This document shows, in pieces, positions 32,713 to 40,651 of a stretch of 64,000 bases of DNA. Each line of letters starts with the position of its first letter. Positions within the stretch are counted from its first letter, which is position 1. This DNA is from Rhizobium sp. P40RR-XXII (GTDB taxonomy: Bacteria; Pseudomonadota; Alphaproteobacteria; Rhizobiales; Rhizobiaceae). The position numbers were made by a program, and so were the translations under genes. The notes below the pieces were generated by a model. It saw nothing but the letters and a program-made list of their open reading frames with translations, searched no databases and was not told where the DNA came from. The stretch is taken from contig NZ_JABAII010000010.1 in the NCBI RefSeq assembly GCF_012641405.1, forward strand, positions 161,238-225,237, in the 5' to 3' direction.

Positions 32713-33525
32713 TTATGCGACCGACGGGGAATCTTCCTCCTCGGCCTGAGCCGAAATATTTGCGATGACAAGCGAGATGCCCGCATCCTCGATCATGCGC
32801 ACCGTCTCGGCGGTGACGCCGTCATCGGTGATGATGGTCGAGACCTGTTCAAGCGGACAGAGGATCAGGCTGGAGCGCTGACGGAACTTGCTGGAATCGA
32901 CCATGACGACAAGCTCGTCGGCCTGACGCATGAGTTTCTGCTCGCTCTGGATGACCAGCGCGTCGGCTTCCATGACGCCAAGCGGGCCGACGCCCTGCGC
33001 GCCGATGAACATGCGCCGCGCGTAGAAATTCCGGATGGTATCGTTGTCGAAGGGCGAGAGGATCAGGCTCTGCTCTCGATAGATCGCGCCGCCAGGCACC
33101 GTCACCGTATTCTTCGAATGCTTGATCAGATGTTCGGCAATGGCGAAGGAATTGGTCATCACCTGCAGCCGGAAGGCCGAAATATAGTGCACGAGCTGGA
33201 ATGTGGTCGTGCCGCCATTGATGATGATGGCGTCGCCGGGATTGCAGAGTTCAGCCGCCTTGCGCGCAATTGCACGCTTCCTATCGATATTGACGGCTTC
33301 GGATACGCGAAAGGGCCGCGCCGCCAGATTGCCGAGCTGAGGGGGATGGATCGATTCCGCGCCACCGCGCACGCGCCGGATTTTTCCCTGCACATGCAGG
33401 GCGGCGATATCACGGCGTATCGTCGCTTCCGAAGCTTCGGTCAGCTCGGAAATATCCTGAATCGTCACGACAGACTTTTCCTGTACGGCGCTCAGAATAA
33501 TGCGATGGCGTTCACGTTCGTGCAT
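32713..33525 (-). CDS. rhaR: DeoR-family repressor RhaR
   Basis: The 270-residue protein opens with the DeoR helix-turn-helix (RHRIILSAVQEKSVVTIQDI, SELTEASEATIRRDIAALHV) and continues with the sugar-phosphate isomerase-like effector domain (GDAIIINGGTTTFQLVHYIS, QGVGPLGVMEADALVIQSEQ). The ATG at 33525 has AGGAGG in front. In Rhizobium leguminosarum RhaR is a negative regulator of both rha transcripts. Here it is the first gene of the transport operon and divergent from rhaD, with an operator pair in the gap. The inducer is probably a rhamnose intermediate. Confidence 0.9.
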   Translation of the reverse strand: MHERERHRIILSAVQEKSVVTIQDISELTEASEATIRRDIAALHVQGKIRRVRGGAESIHPPQLGNLAARPFRVSEAVNIDRKRAIARKAAELCNPGDAIIINGGTTTFQLVHYISAFRLQVMTNSFAIAEHLIKHSKNTVTVPGGAIYREQSLILSPFDNDTIRNFYARRMFIGAQGVGPLGVMEADALVIQSEQKLMRQADELVVMVDSSKFRQRSSLILCPLEQVSTIITDDGVTAETVRMIEDAGISLVIANISAQAEEEDSPSVA

Positions 33526-33544
33526 CGGCTCCTCCTTGTTGGCG

Positions 33545-33573
33545 GTTATTTCGCAAATATGACAACGTGTCAA
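33545..33573 (-). promoter_or_regulatory. Promoter of the rhaRSTPQUK operon
   Basis: On the minus strand, TTGACA (33568-33573) and AATAAC (33545-33550) are separated by 17 bp, a good match to the housekeeping consensus. The promoter lies 20 bp before the rhaR start, and its -35 box overlaps one of two matching operator candidates. Confidence 0.65.
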
Positions 33574-33637
33574 TCACAAACGATCATAAACTTTCATATT
33601 GCATCGCAACATTATCGAATTTGATCGTTTTCGATTG
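33571..33637. promoter_or_regulatory. Symmetric pair of RhaR operator candidates
   Basis: CAATCACAAACGATC (33571-33585) and GATCGTTTTCGATTG (33623-33637) are inverted copies agreeing at 13 of 15 positions. Their centres are 52 bp apart, five helical turns. The outer end of each overlaps a TTGACA -35 box: 33568-33573 for the rhaR side and 33635-33640 for the rhaD side. A dimer or tetramer of RhaR bound to both could close both promoters, perhaps by looping. Binding itself is inferred. Confidence 0.6.
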
Positions 33638-33663
33638 ACAAGGTGACTATGCGTGAGCGATAC
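33635..33663 (+). promoter_or_regulatory. Probable promoter of rhaD-rhaI
   Basis: TTGACA at 33635-33640 is a perfect -35 box facing rhaD. At a 17-bp spacing, CGATAC (33658-33663) is only a weak -10 match, so the exact start point is uncertain. Confidence 0.45.
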
Positions 33664-33746
33664 CCTGCTCACAAAGGGTGGTTCCATCATGATCCGGTCC
33701 GCCCGCAAGACTTGATGTGAAGAACTTGATTTCAAGGGAGGATGAC

Positions 33747-35843
33747 ATGGCGGCTGGCGTTCAGCTTCTGAAGAACCGTTGGGATGATGCATATGCGGCC
33801 GGCTTGGATGAGCCGGGCAAGCTGCTTTATCGGTCGAATCTGCTCGGTGCCGACAAGCGTATCACCAACTACGGCGGCGGCAACACATCGGCCAAGGTCA
33901 TGGAAACCGATCCGCTCTCCGGCGAAAAGGTCAAGGTGCTCTGGGTCAAGGGCTCAGGCGGCGATGTCGGCACCATCAAGCTCGACGGTTTCGCGACGCT
34001 CTACCAGGACAAGCTCGACAGCCTGAAAAACATCTATCAGGGCGTCGCCGACGAGGATCGCATGGTCGGCTTCCTGCCGCATTGCACCTTCAATCTCAAT
34101 GCGCGCGCCGCTTCGATCGACACGCCGCTGCACGGTTTCGTGCCGTTCACCCATGTCGATCACATGCATCCCGATGCCATTATCGCCATTGCCGCCTCGA
34201 AGAACTCGCGCGAACTGACGCGCGAAATCTTCGGCGACGACATCGGCTGGCTGCCCTGGCGCCGCCCCGGCTTCCAGCTCGGCCTCGATCTCGAAGCCTT
34301 CGTCAAGGCGCACCCGAATGCCAAGGGCGTCGTGCTGGAAAGCCATGGCCTGTTCACCTGGGCCGACGATGCCAAGGCCTGCTACGAGCTGACACTTCAG
34401 ATCATCAACAAGGCGATCGAATGGTTCGCCGCCAAGACGGAAGGCAGGACCATTTTCGGTGGTGCCGTTGCTCAGAGCCTGCCGCAGGCGGAGCGCCGTG
34501 CCATCGCCGCCCGGTTGATGCCTGAGATCCGCGGTCGCATCGGCAAGGCAGAGCGCAAGCTCGGTGACTTCGACGATCAGGATGCCGTGCTCGAATTCGT
34601 CAACTCGAGGAGCCTTCGTCCGCTCGGTGCACTCGGCACGAGCTGCCCGGATCACTTCCTGCGCACCAAGATCCGGCCGTTGATCGTCGATTTCGATCCG
34701 GCCAAGCCCGATGTCGATGCCGTCATTGCCGGTCTCGACAAGGCGCTGGAAGACTATCGCGCCGACTACGCGCGCTACTACAATGATTGCAAGCATGACA
34801 ACTCGCCTGCGATGCGCGATCCGAACCCGGTGATCTTCCTCGTTCCCGGCGTCGGCATGCTTTCCTTCGCCCGCGACAAGGCGACGGCCCGCATTGCCGG
34901 CGAGTTCTACGTCAACGCCATCAACGTCATGCGTGGCGCGTCCACCGTCTCCGAATATCAGGGCCTGCCGGAGCAGGAAGCCTTCGATATCGAATACTGG
35001 TTGCTGGAAGAGGCGAAGCTGCAGCGCATGCCGAAGCCGAAAAGCCTTGCCGGCAAGGTCGCCTTCGTTACCGGCGGCGCCGGCGGCATCGGCCGCGCCA
35101 CGGCGGCGCGCCTGGTCGGCGAGGGTGCCTGCGTGGTTCTGGCGGATATCGACCAGGCAGCGCTTGACAGCACACAGGCGGATTTCGCCAAGAGATATGG
35201 CGCGGATGCGGTGCGCAGCGTCAAGCTCGACGTCACCAAGGAAGACGCCGTCATTTCCACCTTCGCCGAGGCCTGCGTCGAATTCGGCGGCGTCGACATT
35301 CTGGTGTCCAACGCCGGCATCGCGTCGTCCGCGCCGATCGAAAGCACCGAGCTTTCGATGTGGAACCGCAATATCGATATTCTCGCGACCGGCTATTTTC
35401 TGGTTTCGCGCGAAGCCTTCCGGCTGTTCCGGCGCCAGAATCTCGGCGGCAACGTCGTATTCGTCGCTTCCAAGAACGGTCTCGCATCCTCGCCGAACGC
35501 CGCCGCATATTGCACGGCAAAGGCTGCCGAAATCCATCTGGCCCGTTGCCTGGCGCTGGAAGGTGCCGAAGCCGGCATCCGCGTGAACACGGTCAATCCC
35601 GATGCCGTCCTTCGCGGCTCGAAGATCTGGAACGGCGAATGGCGTGAACAGCGCGCAGCCTCCTCGAAGATCGAGGTGGACGAGCTGGAGGAACATTACC
35701 GCAAGCGCTCGATGCTGAAGCTCAATGTCTTTCCTGAGGATATTGCCGAAGCGATCTACTTCCTGGCGTCGGATCTTTCCGCCAAGTCGACCGGCAATAT
35801 CATCAACGTCGACGCCGGCAACGCGCAGAGCTTTACGCGCTAG
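33747..35843 (+). CDS. rhaD: Bifunctional rhamnulose-1-phosphate aldolase / short-chain dehydrogenase RhaD
   Basis: The 698-residue protein is a fusion. Residues 1 to about 420 are a class II aldolase with the metal-binding HVDHMHPDAI segment, a nearby ESHG and a glycine-rich YGGGNTSAK. Residues from about 435 on form an SDR with VAFVTGGAGGIGRATAARLV, the NAG motif (LVSNAGIAS) and the active site YCTAKAAEI. The aldolase half cleaves L-rhamnulose 1-phosphate to dihydroxyacetone phosphate and L-lactaldehyde. The SDR half should oxidise or reduce lactaldehyde, so the toxic aldehyde need not be released. The ATG at 33747 has GGGAGGA 6 bp upstream; a GTG at 33717 is less likely. Confidence 0.93.
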   Translation: MAAGVQLLKNRWDDAYAAGLDEPGKLLYRSNLLGADKRITNYGGGNTSAKVMETDPLSGEKVKVLWVKGSGGDVGTIKLDGFATLYQDKLDSLKNIYQGVADEDRMVGFLPHCTFNLNARAASIDTPLHGFVPFTHVDHMHPDAIIAIAASKNSRELTREIFGDDIGWLPWRRPGFQLGLDLEAFVKAHPNAKGVVLESHGLFTWADDAKACYELTLQIINKAIEWFAAKTEGRTIFGGAVAQSLPQAERRAIAARLMPEIRGRIGKAERKLGDFDDQDAVLEFVNSRSLRPLGALGTSCPDHFLRTKIRPLIVDFDPAKPDVDAVIAGLDKALEDYRADYARYYNDCKHDNSPAMRDPNPVIFLVPGVGMLSFARDKATARIAGEFYVNAINVMRGASTVSEYQGLPEQEAFDIEYWLLEEAKLQRMPKPKSLAGKVAFVTGGAGGIGRATAARLVGEGACVVLADIDQAALDSTQADFAKRYGADAVRSVKLDVTKEDAVISTFAEACVEFGGVDILVSNAGIASSAPIESTELSMWNRNIDILATGYFLVSREAFRLFRRQNLGGNVVFVASKNGLASSPNAAAYCTAKAAEIHLARCLALEGAEAGIRVNTVNPDAVLRGSKIWNGEWREQRAASSKIEVDELEEHYRKRSMLKLNVFPEDIAEAIYFLASDLSAKSTGNIINVDAGNAQSFTR

Positions 35844-35857
35844 TCGGCTATATTTTA

Positions 35858-36018
35858 CCTTCTCCCCAGTGGGGAGAAGGTGGCCCGAAGGGTCGAATGA
35901 GGGGGCGGCGCTGCAAATGCGGTTCTATCTTTCGCTTACGCTCAAGATGTGAGTCGCTATGCTCCTCACTCCCCCTCATCTGCCGGTTGGGCATCTTCTC
36001 CCCGCTGGGGAGAAGAAG
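35858..36018. repeat. RIME-like palindromic repeat between rhaD and rhaI
   Basis: Two inverted copies are seen. The left copy contains CCTTCTCCCCAGTGGGGAGA followed by AGGTGGCCCGAAGGGTCGAA and TGAGGGGGC. The right copy contains CCCCCTCATCTGCCGGTTGG and then TCTTCTCCCCGCTGGGGAGA. Each has an inner palindrome, and the halves can pair with each other. This organisation fits the RIME class of rhizobial intergenic mosaic elements. It splits the rhaD-rhaI transcript by 219 bp and may tune the level of rhaI mRNA. Confidence 0.75.
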
Positions 36019-36062
36019 GGCGGGATGCCTCAATATTCGAATGACGTACATGGGAGGAAAGA

Positions 36063-37355
36063 ATGGCCGAGTTTAGAATTGCGCCCGATCTGGTTGCTGC
36101 AGAAAACGACAAGCGCGCCGCTGCGCTGAAATCAGATTATGAGGCGCTTGGCGCCACGCTCGCCCGCCGCGGCGTCGATATCGAAGCCGCCACCAAAAAG
36201 GTTTCCGAATTTTTCGTCGCGGTCCCGTCCTGGGGTGTCGGCACCGGCGGCACGCGCTTTGCCCGCTTTCCGGGCACCGGCGAGCCACGCGGCATCTTCG
36301 ACAAGCTTGACGATTGCGCCGTGATCCATCAGCTGACGCGGGCGACGCCGAATGTCTCGCTGCACATTCCATGGGACAAGGCGGATCCGCGCGAGCTCAG
36401 GGCGAAGGGCGATGCGCTCGGCCTCGGCTTCGACGCCATGAACTCCAACACATTCTCCGATGCGCCGGGCCAGGCGCATTCCTACAAGTTCGGCTCGCTC
36501 AGCCATGTCGACGCAGCAACGCGCGCCCAGGCCGTCGAGCACAACATCGAATGCATCGAGATCGGCAAGGCGATCGGCTCGAAGGCACTGACGGTGTGGA
36601 TCGGCGATGGCTCGAACTTCCCGGGCCAGACCAATTTCACCAAGGCGTTCGAGCGCTATCTCGCCGCCATGGCCGATATCTACAAGGCGCTTCCCGACGA
36701 CTGGCGGCTGTTTTCCGAGCACAAGATGTATGAGCCGGCCTTCTATTCCACGGTCGTTCAGGACTGGGGCACCAACTACCTGATCGCGCAGACGCTCGGT
36801 CCAAAAGCCCATTGCCTCGTCGATCTCGGCCACCACGCGCCGAATACCAATATCGAGATGATCGTCGCGCGCCTGATCCAGTTCGGCAAGCTCGGCGGCT
36901 TCCACTTCAACGATTCCAAATATGGCGACGACGATCTCGATGCCGGGGCTATCGAGCCCTATCGCCTGTTCCTCGTCTTCAATGAGCTGGTCGAAGCGGA
37001 ACGGCGTGGGGTCAACGACTTCAATCCGGCGCATATGATCGACCAGTCGCACAATGTCACGGACCCGATCGAGAGCCTGATTTCCAGCGCCAACGAGATC
37101 CGCCGCGCCTATGCGCAGGCGCTGATCGTCGACCGGAAGGCATTGGATGGCTATCAGGAAGCGAATGACGCACTGATGGCATCGGAAACGCTAAAGCGCG
37201 CCTATCGCGCCGATGTCGAGCCGATCCTGGCCGAGGCCCGTCGCCGCACCGGCGGTGCGGTCGATCCGGTCGCGACCTACAGGGCGAGTGGCTACCGCCG
37301 CAAGGTTGCCGGCGAACGTCCGGCGTCTGTTGCCGGCGGTGGCGGGATCATCTGA
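36063..37355 (+). CDS. rhaI: L-rhamnose isomerase RhaI
   Basis: The 430-residue enzyme fits the rhizobial/Pseudomonas-type L-rhamnose isomerase family: FFVAVPSWGVGTGGTRFARF, HIPWDKADPRELRAKGDALG, DWRLFSEHKMYEPAFYSTVV (metal-binding Glu and His), CLVDLGHHAPNTNIEMIVAR (Asp, His) and GGFHFNDSKYGDDDLDAG (His, Asp). It converts L-rhamnose to L-rhamnulose with a divalent metal in a TIM barrel. GGGAGGAAAG lies just before the ATG at 36063. It is the second gene behind the rhaD promoter. Confidence 0.95.
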   Translation: MAEFRIAPDLVAAENDKRAAALKSDYEALGATLARRGVDIEAATKKVSEFFVAVPSWGVGTGGTRFARFPGTGEPRGIFDKLDDCAVIHQLTRATPNVSLHIPWDKADPRELRAKGDALGLGFDAMNSNTFSDAPGQAHSYKFGSLSHVDAATRAQAVEHNIECIEIGKAIGSKALTVWIGDGSNFPGQTNFTKAFERYLAAMADIYKALPDDWRLFSEHKMYEPAFYSTVVQDWGTNYLIAQTLGPKAHCLVDLGHHAPNTNIEMIVARLIQFGKLGGFHFNDSKYGDDDLDAGAIEPYRLFLVFNELVEAERRGVNDFNPAHMIDQSHNVTDPIESLISSANEIRRAYAQALIVDRKALDGYQEANDALMASETLKRAYRADVEPILAEARRRTGGAVDPVATYRASGYRRKVAGERPASVAGGGGII

Positions 37356-37369
37356 GGACCCTGTAGATC

Positions 37370-37401
37370 CGGCGGATGGGCGAACGCACGCCCCTCCGCC
37401 G
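37370..37401. terminator. Weak bidirectional terminator-like hairpin between rhaI and ggt
   Basis: CGGCGGA (37370-37376) pairs with TCCGCCG (37395-37401), and GGGCG with CGCCC continues the stem after a mismatch. It lies between two convergent genes. Without a T-run on either side it is only a probable terminator. Confidence 0.4.
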
Positions 37402-37413
37402 AAAGTGCCTTGG

Positions 37414-39021
37414 TCAATAGCCGAGCGCCATGCCATCCTTTCGATGGTCGGATGCGCCGAGCAGGATGCCGCGCTCGTGATCGATCATGATCGCTTGCGC
37501 GCCGCCGATCGGTTCATCCGCCCATTCGACGACATGGCCGCGTCGCTCCAGATCCCGCCTGGTTTCCTCCGATATGGTCGGCTCGAGCGAGAGCTTGCCG
37601 CCGAAACAGAAGCTGCGCGGTTGGTCGCTCGCCTGCTGCGGATCGAGATCGCGATCGAGGATCTGGGTGAGCATATGGGCATGACCGGCTGCCTGATATT
37701 GCCCGCCCATGACGCCGAAACTCATGCGCACCTTGCCATCTTCCATCAGCATGGCCGGAATGATCGTATGGAAAGGCAGTTTGCCGGGGCCGATGGCGTT
37801 CGGATGGCCTTGTTTGACAACGAAGCCGGCGCCGCGGTTCTGCAGCAATACGCCCGAGCGCGGCGCATAGATGCCGCTGCCGAAAGCCATGAACACGGAA
37901 TTGATCAGAGAAATAGCGTTGCCATCCCGATCGACAAGGGAGACATAGACCGTATCGCGATGTGCCGGCGCATCCCAGATTTTGGTATCGCCGGCACGCT
38001 CGAGGCTGATCTTCGTCCGCATGGCAGCGATCGAGCGATCTGATAGCAACTCCTCTATATCGAATGTCACATGGTCGGGATCGCAGATCAGCTGGTCGCG
38101 CATGGCGTAACCAGCCTTGGTCGCTTCGGCGTGCAGGTGAATGCGGTCGGCTTCGGAGAGCTTGGGATCGCGAAGATCAAAGCCGTCGAGAATGCGGGTG
38201 ATCAGCAGCGCCGCCAGGCCCTGGCCGTTCGGCGGGCATTCCAGCAGATCCCGGCCACGGAACTTGCCGGAAATCGGCTTCGTGTCGAAAGCCTCGTAGT
38301 CCGCGAAGTCGCTTTCCTCGTGCAGACCGCCGAGCGATTGAAGAAGCGTGGTGATCTCCTCAGCCACCGGACCGCGGTAGAAGGCGTCGCGGCCATCTCG
38401 GGCAACAGCCTTCAGAGTGGCGGCAAGCGCGGGGTTGGTAACACGGTCACCGGTGCGCGGCGCCTTGCCGTCCGGCAGGAAATAGGCGGCCGATTGCGGA
38501 TATTTGGCGACACGGTCGCTGTAGCGGTGCCAATCGAGTTCGACGCGCGGCGTGATGCAATAACCCTCTTGCGCGGCTGCGATCGCCGGAGCCAGCACAC
38601 GATCCATGCCCAGCCGGCCATAGGAGCCGATCAGCCGGCACCATGCATCGATCGCGCCGGGAATGGTCACGGCATGCGGGCTGTCGTCGGGGATGGCGGT
38701 AAAGCCTTTATCGAGGAAATAGCCGAGATTTGCCTTCTTCGGGGCGCGGCCGGAGCCGTTCAGTCCGACCGGCGTGCCGCCGGCTGCACTGTAGAGTGCG
38801 AAGCAATCGCCGCCGATCCCCGTCATGTGCGGGTCAATCACGGACTGCAGCGCAACCGCGGCAACGGCAGCATCCACGGCGTTGCCGCCGGCACGCAGAA
38901 TGTCGACGGCGGCAAGCGTTGCCAGTGGATGCGAGGTCGCGGCCATGCCCTTGTCGGAAATGGCGACCGATCGGCCCGGCTTGAAAAAATCTCGCTGCTG
39001 CATGGTCTCGCTGCTCTCCAT
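37414..39021 (-). CDS. Gamma-glutamyltransferase-family protein, copy 1
   Basis: The 535-residue protein is an N-terminal nucleophile hydrolase of the GGT family: MAATSHPLATLAAVDILRAG, NAVDAAVAAVALQSVIDPHM and GIGGDCFALY. The autoprocessing Thr is in AHRDTVYVSLVDRDGNAISL, where the precursor is cut into two subunits. No clear signal peptide is present, so it may be cytoplasmic, like Bacillus YwrD and other GGT-like proteins. The start is either ATG 39021 or ATG 39003. It is divergent from an HpcH/HpaI aldolase gene and distinct from the GGT at 53 kb. The substrate may be glutathione, its conjugates or other gamma-glutamyl compounds. Confidence 0.85.
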   Translation of the reverse strand: MESSETMQQRDFFKPGRSVAISDKGMAATSHPLATLAAVDILRAGGNAVDAAVAAVALQSVIDPHMTGIGGDCFALYSAAGGTPVGLNGSGRAPKKANLGYFLDKGFTAIPDDSPHAVTIPGAIDAWCRLIGSYGRLGMDRVLAPAIAAAQEGYCITPRVELDWHRYSDRVAKYPQSAAYFLPDGKAPRTGDRVTNPALAATLKAVARDGRDAFYRGPVAEEITTLLQSLGGLHEESDFADYEAFDTKPISGKFRGRDLLECPPNGQGLAALLITRILDGFDLRDPKLSEADRIHLHAEATKAGYAMRDQLICDPDHVTFDIEELLSDRSIAAMRTKISLERAGDTKIWDAPAHRDTVYVSLVDRDGNAISLINSVFMAFGSGIYAPRSGVLLQNRGAGFVVKQGHPNAIGPGKLPFHTIIPAMLMEDGKVRMSFGVMGGQYQAAGHAHMLTQILDRDLDPQQASDQPRSFCFGGKLSLEPTISEETRRDLERRGHVVEWADEPIGGAQAIMIDHERGILLGASDHRKDGMALGY

Positions 39022-39398
39022 GTGTCCGGCTCTCATCCGCGTGCAATGCGGTACCGTAATGTTTTACGGTGTTTTGGCGGTCATGGAAGAGACGAACTCG
39101 CCGGATCATGATTTTCGGGATCCCGCGGCAATTGCGAGGTGAAGCCGAATGGTCGAACGACGAAAATATCTGGATGCTTGTCATGTTGGTCTGGCACATT
39201 GACGATCGAACTTGGGTTGAGTGATCGGAATTGTGAAAATCTCGCGCTCCTGATTCGCACGCGGCAGGGGATCACTTTCGAGTGGTCCGGCAGCTGGAAT
39301 TGAGTATTGTCGAGGGCGTTGATGCCGTTGATTCATGATTTGATGATCGGCTGATGTCTCGAAGGACAGAGCCTGTTCCGGATAGGTGAGGAAAGACG
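39022..39398. promoter_or_regulatory. Divergent gap with inverted repeat ACCGTAA/TTACGGT
   Basis: This 377-bp gap between the GGT gene and the aldolase gene contains no gene. An inverted repeat, ACCGTAA (39053-39059) and TTACGGT (39064-39070) with a 4-bp spacer, lies 32 bp before the GGT start and could be an operator. The right end carries the ribosome-binding site AGGAAAG of the aldolase gene. Confidence 0.45.
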
Positions 39399-40190
39399 AT
39401 GACGACTGACATTAACGGTTTTGCCGGACGCCTGAAGCGCCGCGAAAATGGCGGCATGATCTCCGGCTGGGTCGGTATTCCCGACGCGATGCTCGTCAAC
39501 CATCTGGCGCAGGAGGATTTCGATACCGTCGTACTGGATATGCAGCACGGCATGTGGGACATGGCTTCGGCTGCAAGCGGCATTGCGCATGTCCGGCTTG
39601 CCGGCAAGCCCGCGATTGCCCGTATTCCGGTCGGCGACTTCGCGTCGGCATCGCGGCTTCTGGACGCCGGCGCCTCCGCCATCATCGCGCCGATGATCAA
39701 TTCCGGAGATGACGCCCGCGCCCTGGTGAAGGCGACAAAATATCCGCCGCTCGGCGAGCGCAGCTGGGGGCCTTCGCTTGCTCTCAATCATTTCGGCAAT
39801 TCCGCCGAAGACTATCTGCAGAGCGCCAATAGCCTGACCGTCACCATCGCAATGGTCGAAACCCGGACGGCGCTCGATGCGATCGACGAGATCCTTGCGG
39901 TTGATGGTATCGACGGCATCTTCATCGGCCCGTCGGATCTTTCTATCGCACTTTCGAACGGTGCCCGCCTTGCGCCCGAGAGCGCCGCGATCGATCAGGC
40001 GCTTGCGACAGCGCTTGCACGCTGCCGCGCCCATGGCAAGGTCATCTGCGCCTTCGGTGGCGACGGTGATCGCGCCGGGCAATATCTGAAGCTCGGCCTC
40101 GATCTGGTCATCGCCGGCACGGAAACGGCACAGCTGCGGGCAGGCGCCCGCACGGCCATTCAGACTGCCCGCCAGATCGCCGGTTCATAA
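39399..40190 (+). CDS. HpcH/HpaI-family aldolase
   Basis: The 263-residue protein fits class II pyruvate-type aldolases: DTVVLDMQHGMWDM (catalytic His), GKPAIARIPVGD (substrate-binding Arg), TIAMVETRTALDAIDEILAV (metal-binding Glu) and GIFIGPSDLSIALS (metal-binding Asp). Such enzymes cleave 2-oxo-3-deoxy or 4-hydroxy-2-oxo acids to pyruvate and an aldehyde. Relatives act on 4-hydroxy-2-oxoheptanedioate and 2-keto-3-deoxy-L-rhamnonate. The nearness of the rha genes makes the latter conceivable, yet the phosphorylated rhamnose pathway here does not need it, and the gene lies behind its own promoter. Confidence 0.88.
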   Translation: MTTDINGFAGRLKRRENGGMISGWVGIPDAMLVNHLAQEDFDTVVLDMQHGMWDMASAASGIAHVRLAGKPAIARIPVGDFASASRLLDAGASAIIAPMINSGDDARALVKATKYPPLGERSWGPSLALNHFGNSAEDYLQSANSLTVTIAMVETRTALDAIDEILAVDGIDGIFIGPSDLSIALSNGARLAPESAAIDQALATALARCRAHGKVICAFGGDGDRAGQYLKLGLDLVIAGTETAQLRAGARTAIQTARQIAGS

Positions 40191-40308
40191 CGGCTTTGTT
40201 CAGCGAAGAAGCCGCCCGGAAGCACTTCCGGGCGTGCCGATATATCGTCCGTGATCTCGATCAGCAGTTTCGGATCCGAAGATTCCGATTAGAGAGCGAT
40301 GGGTTTCG

Positions 40309-40458
40309 CTAGTTTACGAGCTTTACGTAGCAGGGCCTGTACGTCTCTAAGCCGCAACCGCCACCAACGGCCTTTGCCGGCGTGATCGTGTTTTGGAGGG
40401 CGATCGCCACAAGCGCGAAGGCAATGATTGTCAAAACAGTTTTGGTATATTTGTCCAT
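40309..40458 (-). CDS. Small exported or membrane-anchored protein of 49 residues
   Basis: This short gene starts at ATG 40458 and ends with TAG at 40309-40311. The protein begins MDKYTKTVLTIIAFALVAIA, has a hydrophobic helix (about residues 7-21), then LQNTITPAKAVGGG, where PAKA could be a signal peptidase site, and a short tail with two Cys residues (GCGLETYRPCYVKLVN). Similar short proteins with the MDKYTK start are, as I recall, common in Rhizobium, but no function is known to me. It is transcribed away from the LacI gene. Another 65-codon frame over the same bases is a shadow. Confidence 0.65.
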   Translation of the reverse strand: MDKYTKTVLTIIAFALVAIALQNTITPAKAVGGGCGLETYRPCYVKLVN

Positions 40459-40651
40459 GAGCTATTCTTTCAAACGTAGCAAGCAATGGGTCGCACTTTA
40501 AAATTGCTTTTATAAAAGTAAATTCCCATTAGTTGCACTGAGCAATTCGCTGCCGAACCCATGCGCCGATGGGATGCATCGGCTTTTCTGTCGCGGCGAG
40601 CCCGGCTGCATGCTTGCATCGCCACCCGCCTGCGGGCATTCTCGCGCCAAG

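Noticed and set aside
33954..35696. A 580-codon minus-strand frame
   Set aside because: It is antisense to rhaD and has the biased composition typical of the complement of a GC-rich gene.
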